Both the position numbers and the translations under genes were made by a program. From contig JAQQAM010000178.1 in NCBI GenBank assembly GCA_028532905.1, forward strand, positions 1 to 49,315: a DNA stretch of 49,315 bases, written 5' to 3'. This document shows, piece after piece, positions 7,914-15,970 of the stretch. Positions within the stretch are counted from its first letter, which is position 1. Each line of letters opens with the position of its first letter. The notes below the pieces were generated by a model. That model ran no database searches. It saw only the letters and a list, made by a program, of their open reading frames with translations, and had not been told where the DNA came from. The stretch comes from Spirochaetales bacterium (GTDB lineage: Bacteria > Spirochaetota > Spirochaetia > DSM-2461).

Positions 7914-9073
7914 ATTTCACGCCTCAAAACGCCTTTGACCACAAGGGTGGCAACCCCTCTGACCCAAAGGTTATCTTCATAAGAAACAGGCCGTATATTT
8001 ATTTCATCGGATAGTCCGTACACTGTATTTTCCAGAAGGGATTTCCTGACCTGATCTTCCATATAGCGGTAGTAGACAATTCCTTCACCGCCAATCATGA
8101 TGGTTTCCGGATCAAAAAGATTTACCAGAGTGGAGATGCCGAAGCCCAGATACCGTCCAGCCCGGGAAAAAGCGTTCAGGGCATGGTGATCTTCTTTTTC
8201 AGCCAATGACACAATCTCAGTTATGCCCGGATTGCGGCCTGTACTTTCTTTATAGTAAAGCTCAATGGCGCTGTCCGAGGCATAGGCTTCCAGACAGCCT
8301 TTTTTACCGCATCGGCATTCCCGGAGAGAATCAACTCCCAGACTCATATGACCGAATTCACAGGCCATATGATGGCTGCCTCTGTACAATGACTCATCAA
8401 TAATGACACCCGCACCGATTCCCGATCCCAGTGAAATACAGAGGAAATTGCTGTAGTCCTGGCCTTCACCAAAGTACTTTTCACCCAGGGTAAAGGCGTT
8501 CACATCATTCTCCAGGAATACGGGGATTCCTGTTTTATCCTGGATCAGATTGCCAATGGGAATGTTCCTGAGATTCAGAATAGAACTCTCAATAAGTACC
8601 CCTTTCTGAAAATCGATCTTCCCGCCGATACCGATACCGATACCGAATATTTTTTTTCTGCTTTTCTTTTCTATCTGTCTGAGAGAATCAATAACCGAAT
8701 GCAGATCATTAATAAGTTCATCTTCTGTAAAACTACTATCCATTTCTTTTGAAATAGTCCCGATAATCTGTCCCTTCAGATCCACAAGGGCTCCTGCTAT
8801 TCTGTTCTGCATCAGCTTGATGCCAATCGCCCTGCCCCCGTCGTTGTCGATTGTAAGCAATATGGCTTTTCTTCCGCCTGAGGATTCATCCTTGCCTGTC
8901 TCACAGATAAGCCCTTCCGAAATAAGCTGATCCACAATAATGGAGCAGGTGGACCGGCTTAATCCCGTGACTCTGGAAAGAGAAGCTCTGGAGATGGGTC
9001 CTTCTGTTCTGACTTTCTCAAGAACAGAAATAGTATTCATATTTTTTATCAGATCCTGATCGCCTTTTTTCAA
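7910..9073 (-). CDS. ROK-family transcriptional regulator (probable operon repressor)
   Basis: The 387-residue protein has an N-terminal winged helix-turn-helix (residues 15-75, with RASLSRVTGLSRSTCSIIV as the helix-turn-helix) and a C-terminal ROK sugar-kinase-like domain. The latter includes the glycine-rich GIGIGIGGKID segment, LENDVNAFTLGE with the sugar-contacting Asn-Asp, and the zinc motif ECRCGKKGCLEAYAS. I keep the TTG start at 9073 because ROK regulators usually open with a KxGDQxLIKxMN segment, which is present here. Proteins of this type (XylR/NagC/Mlc) release DNA on binding sugar. It is first in its own operon, and an inverted repeat overlaps its -10 box, so it probably represses itself and the transport and glycosidase genes. 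Confidence 0.9.
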   Translation of the reverse strand: MKKGDQDLIKNMNTISVLEKVRTEGPISRASLSRVTGLSRSTCSIIVDQLISEGLICETGKDESSGGRKAILLTIDNDGGRAIGIKLMQNRIAGALVDLKGQIIGTISKEMDSSFTEDELINDLHSVIDSLRQIEKKSRKKIFGIGIGIGGKIDFQKGVLIESSILNLRNIPIGNLIQDKTGIPVFLENDVNAFTLGEKYFGEGQDYSNFLCISLGSGIGAGVIIDESLYRGSHHMACEFGHMSLGVDSLRECRCGKKGCLEAYASDSAIELYYKESTGRNPGITEIVSLAEKEDHHALNAFSRAGRYLGFGISTLVNLFDPETIMIGGEGIVYYRYMEDQVRKSLLENTVYGLSDEINIRPVSYEDNLWVRGVATLVVKGVLRREI

Positions 9074-9081
9074 TCGTTCCT

Positions 9082-9136
9082 ACTTTGTTTGTTCGATGGA
9101 TAAACAAAGTGTATATCTGCTTTTTATATCTGTCAA
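9082..9136 (-). promoter_or_regulatory. Promoter and probable ROK operator of the sugar operon
   Basis: On the minus strand TTGACA (9136-9131) is followed 17 bases later by TACACT (9113-9108), a good housekeeping promoter. ACTTTGTTT (9082-9090) and AAACAAAGT (9102-9110) form a perfect 9-bp inverted repeat with an 11-base spacer. One arm overlaps the -10 box and the other covers the early transcribed region. This position and the AT-rich TTTGTTT arms fit a ROK repressor site. Binding by the adjacent regulator is inferred. Confidence 0.72.
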
Positions 9137-9286
9137 TGAAATTATTTAAACTACAGAAAGTTCAATATTTAACTCTGACAGCAAGCTATTGGAAAATGGG
9201 AGACCATACGGCGTAAAATGAAGGAGAAATATGGTGAGTATGACATAGAAAACCTCATACAAGATTGTGATCAAGGAGCTCTCAAT

Positions 9287-9667
9287 ATGTTAGTAACAGT
9301 ATCAGCACAATTATTCACAGGATTAACACTTGCAGTCATATTATTTCAAGCCTGCCTTGCTGCCGGATTACCCTGGGGAGCCGCTTCCATGGGTGGAAAA
9401 TTCCCGGGGAAGTATCCTCCCAAAATGAGGTTGGCTGCTATTCTGAATATTCTAGTATTAACATTCCTGACACTGATAATTTTGTCCCGGGCAGAAATCA
9501 TACTTCCAGAGATGGTCTCGTTTTCAAGAATTGCCATTTGGGTAGTCGTCGTTTTCAATCTGGCTGGAACAATTATGAATACAATAACCCCCAGTAAAAT
9601 AGAACGGATATGGGCCCCTGTCGCACTACTTCAGTTTATAACAAGCATTATAATTGCCTTGAGTTGA
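9287..9667 (+). CDS. Small four-helix membrane protein of unknown function
   Basis: The product has 126 residues from the ATG at 9287, which has AAGGAG nine bases upstream (9273-9278). An earlier in-frame ATG at 9218 would add 23 polar residues and lacks a good ribosome site. Four hydrophobic helices are visible. After the first comes LPWGAASMGGKFPGKYPPKMR, a conserved loop of a widespread uncharacterised family in which PWG, a Gly-Gly pair and a PxxMR motif precede the second helix. The gene is divergent from the ROK operon. Its role is unknown. Confidence 0.65.
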   Translation: MLVTVSAQLFTGLTLAVILFQACLAAGLPWGAASMGGKFPGKYPPKMRLAAILNILVLTFLTLIILSRAEIILPEMVSFSRIAIWVVVVFNLAGTIMNTITPSKIERIWAPVALLQFITSIIIALS

Positions 9668-9786
9668 AGTATGATTACACTGATGCGCCGATATTCTGAA
9701 AAATTTGAAAGATATGATGCGGGAGACTATTCTTAAGAAAACGGGAGTTTTACGATTCCCGATATTTTAATAAGGAAGGAAAAAGA

Positions 9787-9960
9787 ATGGCAAAAAGCAA
9801 GAGTGCAGATCTTCTGCTGATTATCCTGGCAATACTGATTCGCTTTGTGGCAGTGTTTCTGAAGAAGGGAGTGGGAAAAGATCTGCTGATCAATATCATC
9901 CTCTGTATCTTCTTCTACGTTCCGGGTATTATTCACGCCCTCTGGGTCATCCTGAAATAA
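9787..9960 (+). CDS. Pmp3/YqaE family small membrane protein
   Basis: A 57-residue ORF starts at the ATG at 9787 behind AAGGAAGG. It encodes two hydrophobic helices: LLLIILAILIRFVAVFLKKG, then a polar GVGKD turn and LLINIILCIFFYVPGIIHALWVI. The second helix, with the IxxxFxPGxIHAxWxI pattern, is characteristic of the UPF0057/Pmp3 proteolipids, which are induced by salt or cold stress in several organisms and modulate membrane potential in yeast. It lies upstream of two tandem hairpins and may be transcribed with the gene at 9287. Confidence 0.8.
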   Translation: MAKSKSADLLLIILAILIRFVAVFLKKGVGKDLLINIILCIFFYVPGIIHALWVILK

Positions 9961-9962
9961 GC

Positions 9963-9999
9963 AGAAGAGCTGTCCTTGTTGTAGAGAGACAGCTCTTCT
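9963..9999 (+). terminator. Strong hairpin after the Pmp3-like gene
   Basis: AGAAGAGCTGTC (9963-9974) pairs perfectly with GACAGCTCTTCT (9988-9999), giving a 12-bp stem with a 13-base loop starting three bases after the stop codon. It has no long T tract of its own, so it may act with the next hairpin or protect the 3' end. Confidence 0.6.
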
Positions 10000-10017
10000 C
10001 ACTTTAGAAAAAAAAAT

Positions 10018-10049
10018 GCTGTCTCAACATCGTTAAGACAGCTTTTTTT
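10018..10049. terminator. Bidirectional intrinsic terminator
   Basis: GCTGTCT (10018-10024) pairs with AGACAGC (10036-10042). It is followed by seven T on the plus strand and preceded by nine A (T on the minus strand). It therefore fits a terminator for both the rightward Pmp3-like gene and the leftward OmpA-like gene. Confidence 0.75.
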
Positions 10050-10063
10050 ATGAGGGGTATCCC

Positions 10064-10534
10064 CTACTCTTCCATCTGATATCCTACAACATCAATTTCA
10101 ACTCTTCTGTTTTCCTTGGCAGTGTCATCATCACCAATAGGTTCAGAAGCGCCCTTGCCTACAGTAGTGATAGCTTCGGCCTTGAAGGTTTTGTTTTTGA
10201 TAAGATAAGCGGCTACCGCTTCGGCTCTTTCCTTTGAAATGGCCATAATGGCGCTCTCATCACCAACATTGGCTGCATGGCCTGTGATAATGACTTCTTC
10301 TCCGTCATAGTTCTTCAACAGAAGCTTAAGATAGTCCAGGGTATTGGCAGTCTCGGGAGTAATTTCTGCGGAGTTTGCTTCAAACTGCAGATTTGAAAGG
10401 ATGAACTTAGTCTGTCCCTCTTCGTTTACTACAGAAACATTTTCTTTTGCACTCTCAATATCCACTGTTTTGCAGGATGCTGCTGCCACAAGCAGAACCA
10501 GGAGAAATGCGATTGTTTTCATTTTACTTTTCAT
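10064..10534 (-). CDS. OmpA-family lipoprotein (peptidoglycan-binding domain)
   Basis: The 156-residue protein has a lipoprotein signal (MKSKMKTIAFLLVLLVAAAS, lipobox AASC with Cys21) and a C-terminal OmpA-like domain. Domain landmarks are LSNLQFEANSAEITPE, then VIITGHAANVGDESAIMAISKERAEAVAAYL around residues 82-113, and a final TAKENRRVEIDV. The GHA..VG and NRRVEI motifs form the meso-diaminopimelate or ornithine binding pocket. It probably tethers the outer membrane to peptidoglycan. The start at 10534 has AAGGAAG upstream; an alternative Met5 would be equally compatible with the signal. Confidence 0.88.
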   Translation of the reverse strand: MKSKMKTIAFLLVLLVAAASCKTVDIESAKENVSVVNEEGQTKFILSNLQFEANSAEITPETANTLDYLKLLLKNYDGEEVIITGHAANVGDESAIMAISKERAEAVAAYLIKNKTFKAEAITTVGKGASEPIGDDDTAKENRRVEIDVVGYQMEE

Positions 10535-10556
10535 ATAAATGACTTCCTTACTTTAG

Positions 10557-10569
10557 ACCCCGGGGGTCC
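10557..10569. other. GC-rich palindrome in the OmpA-like gene leader
   Basis: GACCCCGGGGGTC is a 6-bp perfect inverted repeat around one base, in an otherwise very AT-rich 290-base intergenic region. It falls in the predicted 5' untranslated leader of the gene ending at 10064. It could be an operator or a stabilising 5' structure. The rest of 10570-10824 shows only AT-rich DNA and the promoter noted above. Confidence 0.45.
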
Positions 10570-10592
10570 GTTGTTTATTATTTACAATAGGA

Positions 10593-10621
10593 TTATAGAA
10601 TAATGGATTATTTTTTTCAAA
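10593..10621 (-). promoter_or_regulatory. Housekeeping promoter of the OmpA-like lipoprotein gene
   Basis: On the minus strand TTGAAA (10621-10616) and TATAAT (10598-10593) are separated by exactly 17 bases, a near-consensus sigma-70 promoter. Transcription should begin near 10586, leaving a leader of about 50 bases that contains the GC palindrome at 10557-10569. Confidence 0.72.
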
Positions 10622-10824
10622 AAATATTTCACTATTTTCTTATATTTATGAATTTATTAAATAACACAAGACCGAGAAGTCCTTCTTAATAATGATTTAA
10701 CCCTGATCGAAGATCTGACCTAATTCTTTTTAAAAAAAATAACACAGTAGTCTGGAGTTTTCCTGTACTATTACAGAAAGTAAAAATATTTAATCTTTTT
10801 CTTATTCACATCTCTGGAGATCCA

Positions 10825-11751
10825 ATGAAATATTTAATAATGACTGCCCTTGCCTTAATCACACTTAATTCTTGTTCAGTTCCTGAAAGCGATAATCCCC
10901 CTGAAAACTTAACTTTTACCAATTTTATAAGTAACGGGACAGAGTCTACCTATTCTACAAATGTTGAATTGTCCATTCATGGTATTGATGATCAGGGGAT
11001 TGTATCAGTGGGTATATCAGAGGATGGATTCTGGGAACATGAAGTATGGTTCAGCATCGATGAGACTATCGAATATAAGGCGGTCCTTCCCTATATAATG
11101 AGCAGTCAATCCGGCTTAAAAGAGATCTCTATTGCTTTTAAAGACAGTCGCGATCAGATGTCACCTATCCTGTCAGATCAGATTACTTTGAACCACTATG
11201 TAACATATAATGACCAGACCAAAGAATATGAGAACTATGATTTAAGTCTGAACGTCAGTTCTTCCACCTACACTTCATTATCTTCCCCCGATACCAATTT
11301 CTCTTCTTCAAATCAACTAAATTGCGGGGGATATCCTGGTTATGATGGAAAACAGAGGATTTACTATTACTTTGATACATCCGGTTTAATATCTGAGATC
11401 AAGTCTGCCTATCTTCGATTTTACATAACCGGCCAGAATGGAAATGTTTCTCCGGATTCTTTCAGAGTCCATAGATTGTCCGAGGATTGGGCTGAAGATA
11501 CATTAACATGGAATAATGCACAGGATTTGGATGAGGATGTTTATTCTATTCTATTAGGTAATAATCTTCAGGCTAAATCAAACAGTTCTCACATATTTAA
11601 CATAACAGAACTGGTAAATTACTGGATATCCAATCCTCAAAATAACAAGGGATTAGTTATAGAATCAGATGATAATTACGGTTATCTCTATTTCCATAAT
11701 GAAACTTCAGATAACATGGATGTCGCAGCCATTTTAATCAACAATAATTAG
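10825..11751 (+). CDS. DNRLRE-domain lipoprotein
   Basis: The 308-residue secreted protein has a signal ending in the lipobox LNSC (Cys17). The middle part (residues 25-120) looks like an immunoglobulin-type beta sandwich (NVELSIHGIDDQGIVSVGIS). Residues 145-308 match the DNRLRE beta-sandwich: SSPDTNFSSSNQLNCGGYPG, then QRIYYYFDTSG, IKSAYLRFYI, FRVHRLSEDWAEDTLTWNN, and NITELVNYWISNPQNNKGLVI. DNRLRE domains occur on cell-surface and polysaccharide-associated proteins, but their binding partner is not established. GGAG lies eight bases before the ATG. The gene is divergent from the OmpA-like gene. Confidence 0.75.
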   Translation: MKYLIMTALALITLNSCSVPESDNPPENLTFTNFISNGTESTYSTNVELSIHGIDDQGIVSVGISEDGFWEHEVWFSIDETIEYKAVLPYIMSSQSGLKEISIAFKDSRDQMSPILSDQITLNHYVTYNDQTKEYENYDLSLNVSSSTYTSLSSPDTNFSSSNQLNCGGYPGYDGKQRIYYYFDTSGLISEIKSAYLRFYITGQNGNVSPDSFRVHRLSEDWAEDTLTWNNAQDLDEDVYSILLGNNLQAKSNSSHIFNITELVNYWISNPQNNKGLVIESDDNYGYLYFHNETSDNMDVAAILINNN

Positions 11752-11772
11752 TTCTTCAAAAAATTATAGTTG

Positions 11773-11802
11773 TTGTCCTCAAGAGGAAACACAGATTATA
11801 CT
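11773..11802 (+). promoter_or_regulatory. Candidate promoter giving a leaderless chemoreceptor mRNA
   Basis: TTGTCC (11773-11778), an 18-base spacer and TATACT (11797-11802) stand only six bases before the ATG at 11809. No Shine-Dalgarno precedes that ATG at normal distance, so the transcript would begin at or next to the start codon. Confidence 0.5.
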
Positions 11803-11808
11803 CATGTC

Positions 11809-14001
11809 ATGAAAAATACATTACATAAGTTTCTTTTTTCGGGGCTTTTTTTCTGCCTGTTCCTTTTACCCGCCGGTGCTTTTGAGTTTCAGTCCATAAG
11901 CGACTGGGAAGCAGTCTCCCTCCAGCAGGCGGATTCATTCCCCCAGTCGGGCTGGATGCCCCAAAGCTTTCCCGGTTCCTTTAAAGGAAACACAAAGCTG
12001 GCAGCCTTCCGAACAGAAACTGTGATTCCCTCCTCCTTAAAAGGACAGCAGATTGTCTTTGAACTGGGCCGTTATGAGGAAGGATGGAGTGTGTATTTAA
12101 ACGGTGTGCAGATAGCCCGGGAAGGATTACTGCATGACAGTACAACACCCTCTCTGAAGACTTTGAAGTTTGCCCTCCTTCCCGAAGAGTTGATTCAATA
12201 TAACGGTAAGAATGTATTTACAGTAGTTCTGTACAGTGACGGGGGCCATTTTTCCCTCGACAGTCCCGGACTGAACAGCTACGACACCCTTTACCCTCTG
12301 GCGCAGCTTTCCAATTTTCTGAATATTCATATTTATATCGCCTTTTTTCTGGTGTCCTTTTTTATATTCATCTACTACCTGATGCGCTTTATTATGAACA
12401 GGAACGACATATCCAGTTTATATTTTGCCATCGCGAATATGGCGTTGTCTGTGTATTTTCTGGAAATGGGTGCCACCTTTCCCACCATTAGCCACCAGTT
12501 TTTCTACAGGCTGTCCAAAGCCTTTCTGCCCCTGTTTTTTGGGTCATTGACTTTGTTCTTTCTGGAATACTTCAAAAAGTTCAATACCAGAATTTTCAGA
12601 ATCATTATCATAGTCACGGCCATTCTCAGTTCAATGAGTATTCTGATCCTTGGCACCACATCTCAGGCGGTGGGAAATCTGTTTAACCTGAGCCTTTTGC
12701 CCGGTGCCCTGGAACTGCTTCTGATGTCCTGGATTGCCGCCAGGTCTGTATTCAAGGGGAACCGTCTGGCCATTCCAATCCTTTTGGGGGTCGTTGCCGG
12801 AATTACGGCTGCTGCCATTGATATTTCCTATGTGGTGAGAGGCATTGCGCCTTTGTTTTATACCCAGGGATTCGGCATACTATTGTTTGATATCGCCATG
12901 TTTATGAGTCTGGCGTATGAGAGCCTGCTGACGGCCCGGAACCTGGATATCACCTCCCGGGATAACAGAATCAAATCGGAACAGCTGCAGAGTTTCCTCA
13001 CAGAGATGGGCAATGTTTCGGAAGTTCTGGCCCAGATGAACAGAGGATTAAGCGAACATGTCATAAATGCGTCCCAGAGAACCGATTTACTGAAACAGGA
13101 GAATGATTCCATAGCCGATTCTGTTGATAATCAGTTCAAACATGTACAGATCAACAGCAATGCCATTAACAGCGTTCTGGAAGATTTCAATTCTGTCAGA
13201 ACCAGTCTTGAGACCCAGGACGGGAATATCAGGGATACCTCACAGATAACCATAGATATGCTTGAAACCTTTGAAAACACCGTGAATGACCTGAAGAAAA
13301 CAACGGAATTTGTAGAATCCCTCCGGGATGAGACAGGGTCTGCAGAAATGCGCCTGGTGGAATCAACAAAGATAATCGGGGATATACAACAAAAGTCCAG
13401 GGATATCACTCAGCTCATAGACGCTATGAACGATATTGCCTCTCAGACCAATCTTTTAGCCATCAATGCATCCATAGAAGCGGCTCATGCCGGGAATGCC
13501 GGAGACGGTTTTGCCGTTGTAGCACAGGAGATCAAGAAACTGGCCAGCAACTCTGCTTCCCGGGCAGATGATGTTATTAAAACAATTGAAGATATCAGCA
13601 AACTGATACAAGCCGGAGTAGAATCCAATGAGGGTGTGAAGAATGCCCTTTTTTCCATCAAGGAAAATACAGAGTCCGCCCTGCAGCAGGTATCTACAAT
13701 TTACGGAGCCACACTGAATGAAAAAGAAGCCGGCCGGAGGATCATATCGGCCATGAATTCTCTTACTGAATTCTCGGCAGAGATTGGAGGGCTGACACAG
13801 AGTCAGACCGAATCCGGGCTGGAAGTACGATCAGGACTGGAAGAACTGGTTCAGCTGTCACAGGAGCTTCGCGGATCTGTTGACAGAAGTGTGGGAAGCA
13901 ATACAGAACTGGTTCAGTTGATTCAGAAAATAGAGAAGGTTGCAGGAGAATCGGCAGAGGAATCAAATAGACTGAACCAGCTCCTTGCCGGTGATAAATA
14001 A
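11809..14001 (+). CDS. Methyl-accepting chemotaxis-type protein with 7TM-DISM receptor
   Basis: The 730-residue product starts with a signal peptide (to about residue 24). A periplasmic beta-jelly-roll domain follows (residues 28-165, including FELGRYEEGWSVYLNGVQIAREG), then seven transmembrane helices of the DISM type (about 172-375), a coiled coil and a methyl-accepting signalling domain. The hairpin tip is near 543-575 (IASQTNLLAINASIEAAHAG, then GFAVVAQEIKKLA), close to the conserved chemoreceptor core that binds CheA and CheW. DISM receptors are thought to sense carbohydrate or other small ligands through the jelly-roll domain. I chose ATG 11809 because the signal begins there; a TTG at 11770 would prepend 13 polar residues. 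The output is probably chemotactic control of the flagellar motor. Confidence 0.88.
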   Translation: MKNTLHKFLFSGLFFCLFLLPAGAFEFQSISDWEAVSLQQADSFPQSGWMPQSFPGSFKGNTKLAAFRTETVIPSSLKGQQIVFELGRYEEGWSVYLNGVQIAREGLLHDSTTPSLKTLKFALLPEELIQYNGKNVFTVVLYSDGGHFSLDSPGLNSYDTLYPLAQLSNFLNIHIYIAFFLVSFFIFIYYLMRFIMNRNDISSLYFAIANMALSVYFLEMGATFPTISHQFFYRLSKAFLPLFFGSLTLFFLEYFKKFNTRIFRIIIIVTAILSSMSILILGTTSQAVGNLFNLSLLPGALELLLMSWIAARSVFKGNRLAIPILLGVVAGITAAAIDISYVVRGIAPLFYTQGFGILLFDIAMFMSLAYESLLTARNLDITSRDNRIKSEQLQSFLTEMGNVSEVLAQMNRGLSEHVINASQRTDLLKQENDSIADSVDNQFKHVQINSNAINSVLEDFNSVRTSLETQDGNIRDTSQITIDMLETFENTVNDLKKTTEFVESLRDETGSAEMRLVESTKIIGDIQQKSRDITQLIDAMNDIASQTNLLAINASIEAAHAGNAGDGFAVVAQEIKKLASNSASRADDVIKTIEDISKLIQAGVESNEGVKNALFSIKENTESALQQVSTIYGATLNEKEAGRRIISAMNSLTEFSAEIGGLTQSQTESGLEVRSGLEELVQLSQELRGSVDRSVGSNTELVQLIQKIEKVAGESAEESNRLNQLLAGDK

Positions 14002-14037
14002 ATTTTCCCTTTAAAAGGGCTGTATGAACTGACAGAT

Positions 14038-14060
14038 TCAGGGTTAATCCTGATTTTTAT
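14038..14060 (+). terminator. Intrinsic terminator after the chemoreceptor gene
   Basis: TCAGGG (14038-14043) pairs with TCCTGA (14048-14053, one G-U pair) around a TTAA loop, followed by TTTTTAT. It lies 36 bases after the stop codon and overlaps the end of the leftward regulator gene. A second tight repeat, CCCTTTAAAAGGG, precedes it. Confidence 0.6.
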
Positions 14061-14982
14061 ATACCCCGGAGAGCCTGTGTATTCTGCGTTTCATCTCCTG
14101 CCTGATGTGCTGCGGTTCCAGGCACTCACACTGGTCTCCGAAGCTGAATAGAATGTTGTAGTAGTAATCGTTTTCTATAAAGGGAAAACGGACGATATAA
14201 TGCTCTTCGTCCTCGGGGGAGAAATAATCAAAGCTGCAGAAATCAAGGACCCGGTTCATAACTGATTTATGAATGCGGATTTTAATTCTTGTCTGCATGG
14301 ATTCCAGCATATCAGTAAACTCCAGCTGTGGTTTTTCATACCCCCGGGGATTAAATGACTCTCCAGAAATCTTCAGATTTGATATGCGGGACAGCTTGAA
14401 TAAACGAAAGTCCTCTCTACTCCGGCAATATCCCTGCCAGTACCAGTGACTGTTTTTCAGAACAAGCTGATACGGTTCAGCAATGCGGGTACTCTTGTTT
14501 CCGAAACGGTCAGAGTACTCAAAGGTCAGAAGCTTGCTCTCCTGTAAAGCTGTTTTGATTATTGTCAGGTAGGACTGTATGTTCCTGTTGGCCATCCAGG
14601 GGCTTAAATCGATATAGATCTGATTGGCTTTTAATTCAATATCCTCAGCCCTGTCGGCAGGAATAAAACTTCTGACCTTGGCAAGAGCGTTTACCAAATC
14701 ATCCCCACGGATCATATTGGAAAGACCCGAAAGCCCCATAAGGATGGCGGAAATATCGGCAGAGGAAAAAACATTCTTTTCTATCTTATACCCGGGCATG
14801 ATTTCAAAGCCGCCCCCTACTCCCGGTATGGAAAGGACAGGAATACCTGCCTGATTAATTGTTTCAATATCCCTGTAGATGGTACGCGGGGCGACTTCAA
14901 ACTGATCGGCTAATTCCTGTGCCCCGACTCTTTCTTTCTCGAGGAGTATCATAATTATGCTGACAAGCCTGTCAATTTTCAT
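14044..14982 (-). CDS. YafY-type HTH and WYL-domain transcriptional regulator
   Basis: The 312-residue protein has an N-terminal DeoR-like helix-turn-helix (KIDRLVSIIMILLEKERVGAQELADQFEVAPRTIYRDIETINQAGIPV). A WYL domain follows from about residue 145 (LLTFEYSD, then AEPYQLVLKNSHWYWQGYCRSREDFRLFKLSRI); the usual W-Y-L triad reads HWYWQGYC here. WYL regulators bind nucleotide or nucleic-acid ligands in the few studied cases. SD AGGAGACAAGG precedes the ATG. It is divergent from the isochorismatase-like gene with 118 bases between them, and a TGTTGTCAACA repeat near 15034 could be its site, so local control is a reasonable guess. Confidence 0.87.
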   Translation of the reverse strand: MKIDRLVSIIMILLEKERVGAQELADQFEVAPRTIYRDIETINQAGIPVLSIPGVGGGFEIMPGYKIEKNVFSSADISAILMGLSGLSNMIRGDDLVNALAKVRSFIPADRAEDIELKANQIYIDLSPWMANRNIQSYLTIIKTALQESKLLTFEYSDRFGNKSTRIAEPYQLVLKNSHWYWQGYCRSREDFRLFKLSRISNLKISGESFNPRGYEKPQLEFTDMLESMQTRIKIRIHKSVMNRVLDFCSFDYFSPEDEEHYIVRFPFIENDYYYNILFSFGDQCECLEPQHIRQEMKRRIHRLSGVYKNQD

Positions 14983-15100
14983 CCTTGTCTCCTCTAAAAC
15001 CGATTTTTAAATTATTTTAAATTGTGGCCATACTGTTGTCAACAATTGGAGTTTATAGTGATAGAGAATAAAAAGAACAGGTATTTTTAGGAGGACATGT

Positions 15101-15592
15101 ATGGAAAAGAAGGCACTGGTTGTTATCGACATTCAGAATGACATCACAAAGAATTACAAGGAAATTATTGGCAGTATTAATAATGCTGTGGACCGGGCTG
15201 CCCATAACAGCCTCCCTGTTGTGTATATCCGGCACGAAAACTTATCTGCTGGTACAAGAAATTTCAAACCCGGTACCCCTGGTTCTGAACTGGCAACAGA
15301 TCTGAATGTGGTTTCCCCCCATATTTTTACCAAATACAAGGCGAATGCTCTGACAAGTGAAGGTTTTACAGACTTTATTCGGGATAATGACATTAAGGAA
15401 TTCTATATAACAGGTGCTGATGCTTCCATTTGTGTAAAATCAACCTGTTTCAATCTTCGGAAAGCCGGATACGCTGTAACCGTTCTTTCAGACTGTATTA
15501 CCAGCTGGGATAAAAAGAAGATCCCCGAGATGATTGAGTATTATGAAAAAAAGGGCTGTCAGATCAGCGACCTGTCAGCGCTGGGCGTATAA
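15101..15592 (+). CDS. Isochorismatase-like cysteine hydrolase
   Basis: The 163-residue protein carries the cysteine hydrolase triad: Asp10 in VVIDIQND, Lys78 in FTKYKANAL and Cys111 in ADASICVKSTCFNLRKAGY, with a cis-peptide Ala-Asp before it. The family includes nicotinamidases, N-carbamoylsarcosine amidases and isochorismatases. The zinc-binding DxHxxxDH of nicotinamidases is not evident, so nicotinamidase is unlikely, and the substrate is unknown. SD AGGAGGA precedes the ATG. The gene is divergent from the WYL regulator, which may control it. Confidence 0.85.
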   Translation: MEKKALVVIDIQNDITKNYKEIIGSINNAVDRAAHNSLPVVYIRHENLSAGTRNFKPGTPGSELATDLNVVSPHIFTKYKANALTSEGFTDFIRDNDIKEFYITGADASICVKSTCFNLRKAGYAVTVLSDCITSWDKKKIPEMIEYYEKKGCQISDLSALGV

Positions 15593-15769
15593 TCCGGTTC
15601 ATCTGCCAAATCTGATTATCACCTGATAAAAAGGAGACAAATACTCGAATAATACATTACTCCATAATGAAATACATTTTTATTAGAATAATTACAAATA
15701 AACACTGATTTATTCTGTTTCTGGATGTACTATAGAATTAATAAGAAATTTAATTAAAAAGAGATCAAT

Positions 15770-15970
15770 ATGGACAAATGTATTCATTTCAAAGAAGAAT
15801 TTCCTTTTCTTCAATCCAGTGGATCTGGTGGTTTTGAGATCGAGATGGTTCCCATTTGTACACGTACAGAAAAAGAAGACTTGGGAATGTCAAACGCGCT
15901 GCTTCCCTGCGGGGGATTTCCGGAAAACTGTCCTTTCAGGGTACAGGAAAACGGTTTTTTCCAATTCTAA
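15770..15970 (+). CDS. Small Cys-containing ORF, hypothetical
   Basis: The 66-residue ORF begins at an ATG with AAGAGA about eight bases upstream and a TATAGA box around 15731. Four cysteines are arranged as an early CxxxF, a central ICTR and a late CGGxPxxCPF. The layout resembles small bacterial proteins with an N-terminal MxxCxHF and a C-terminal C-x6-CPF(Y) pair, which may bind a metal. I cannot name a family. It stands alone in the 517-base gap between the isochorismatase-like gene and the serine hydrolase. Confidence 0.45.
   Translation: MDKCIHFKEEFPFLQSSGSGGFEIEMVPICTRTEKEDLGMSNALLPCGGFPENCPFRVQENGFFQF

Noticed and set aside
9668-9786. Very short ORF (about 21 codons) after the membrane protein gene
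   Set aside because: No ribosome site and no recognisable product.
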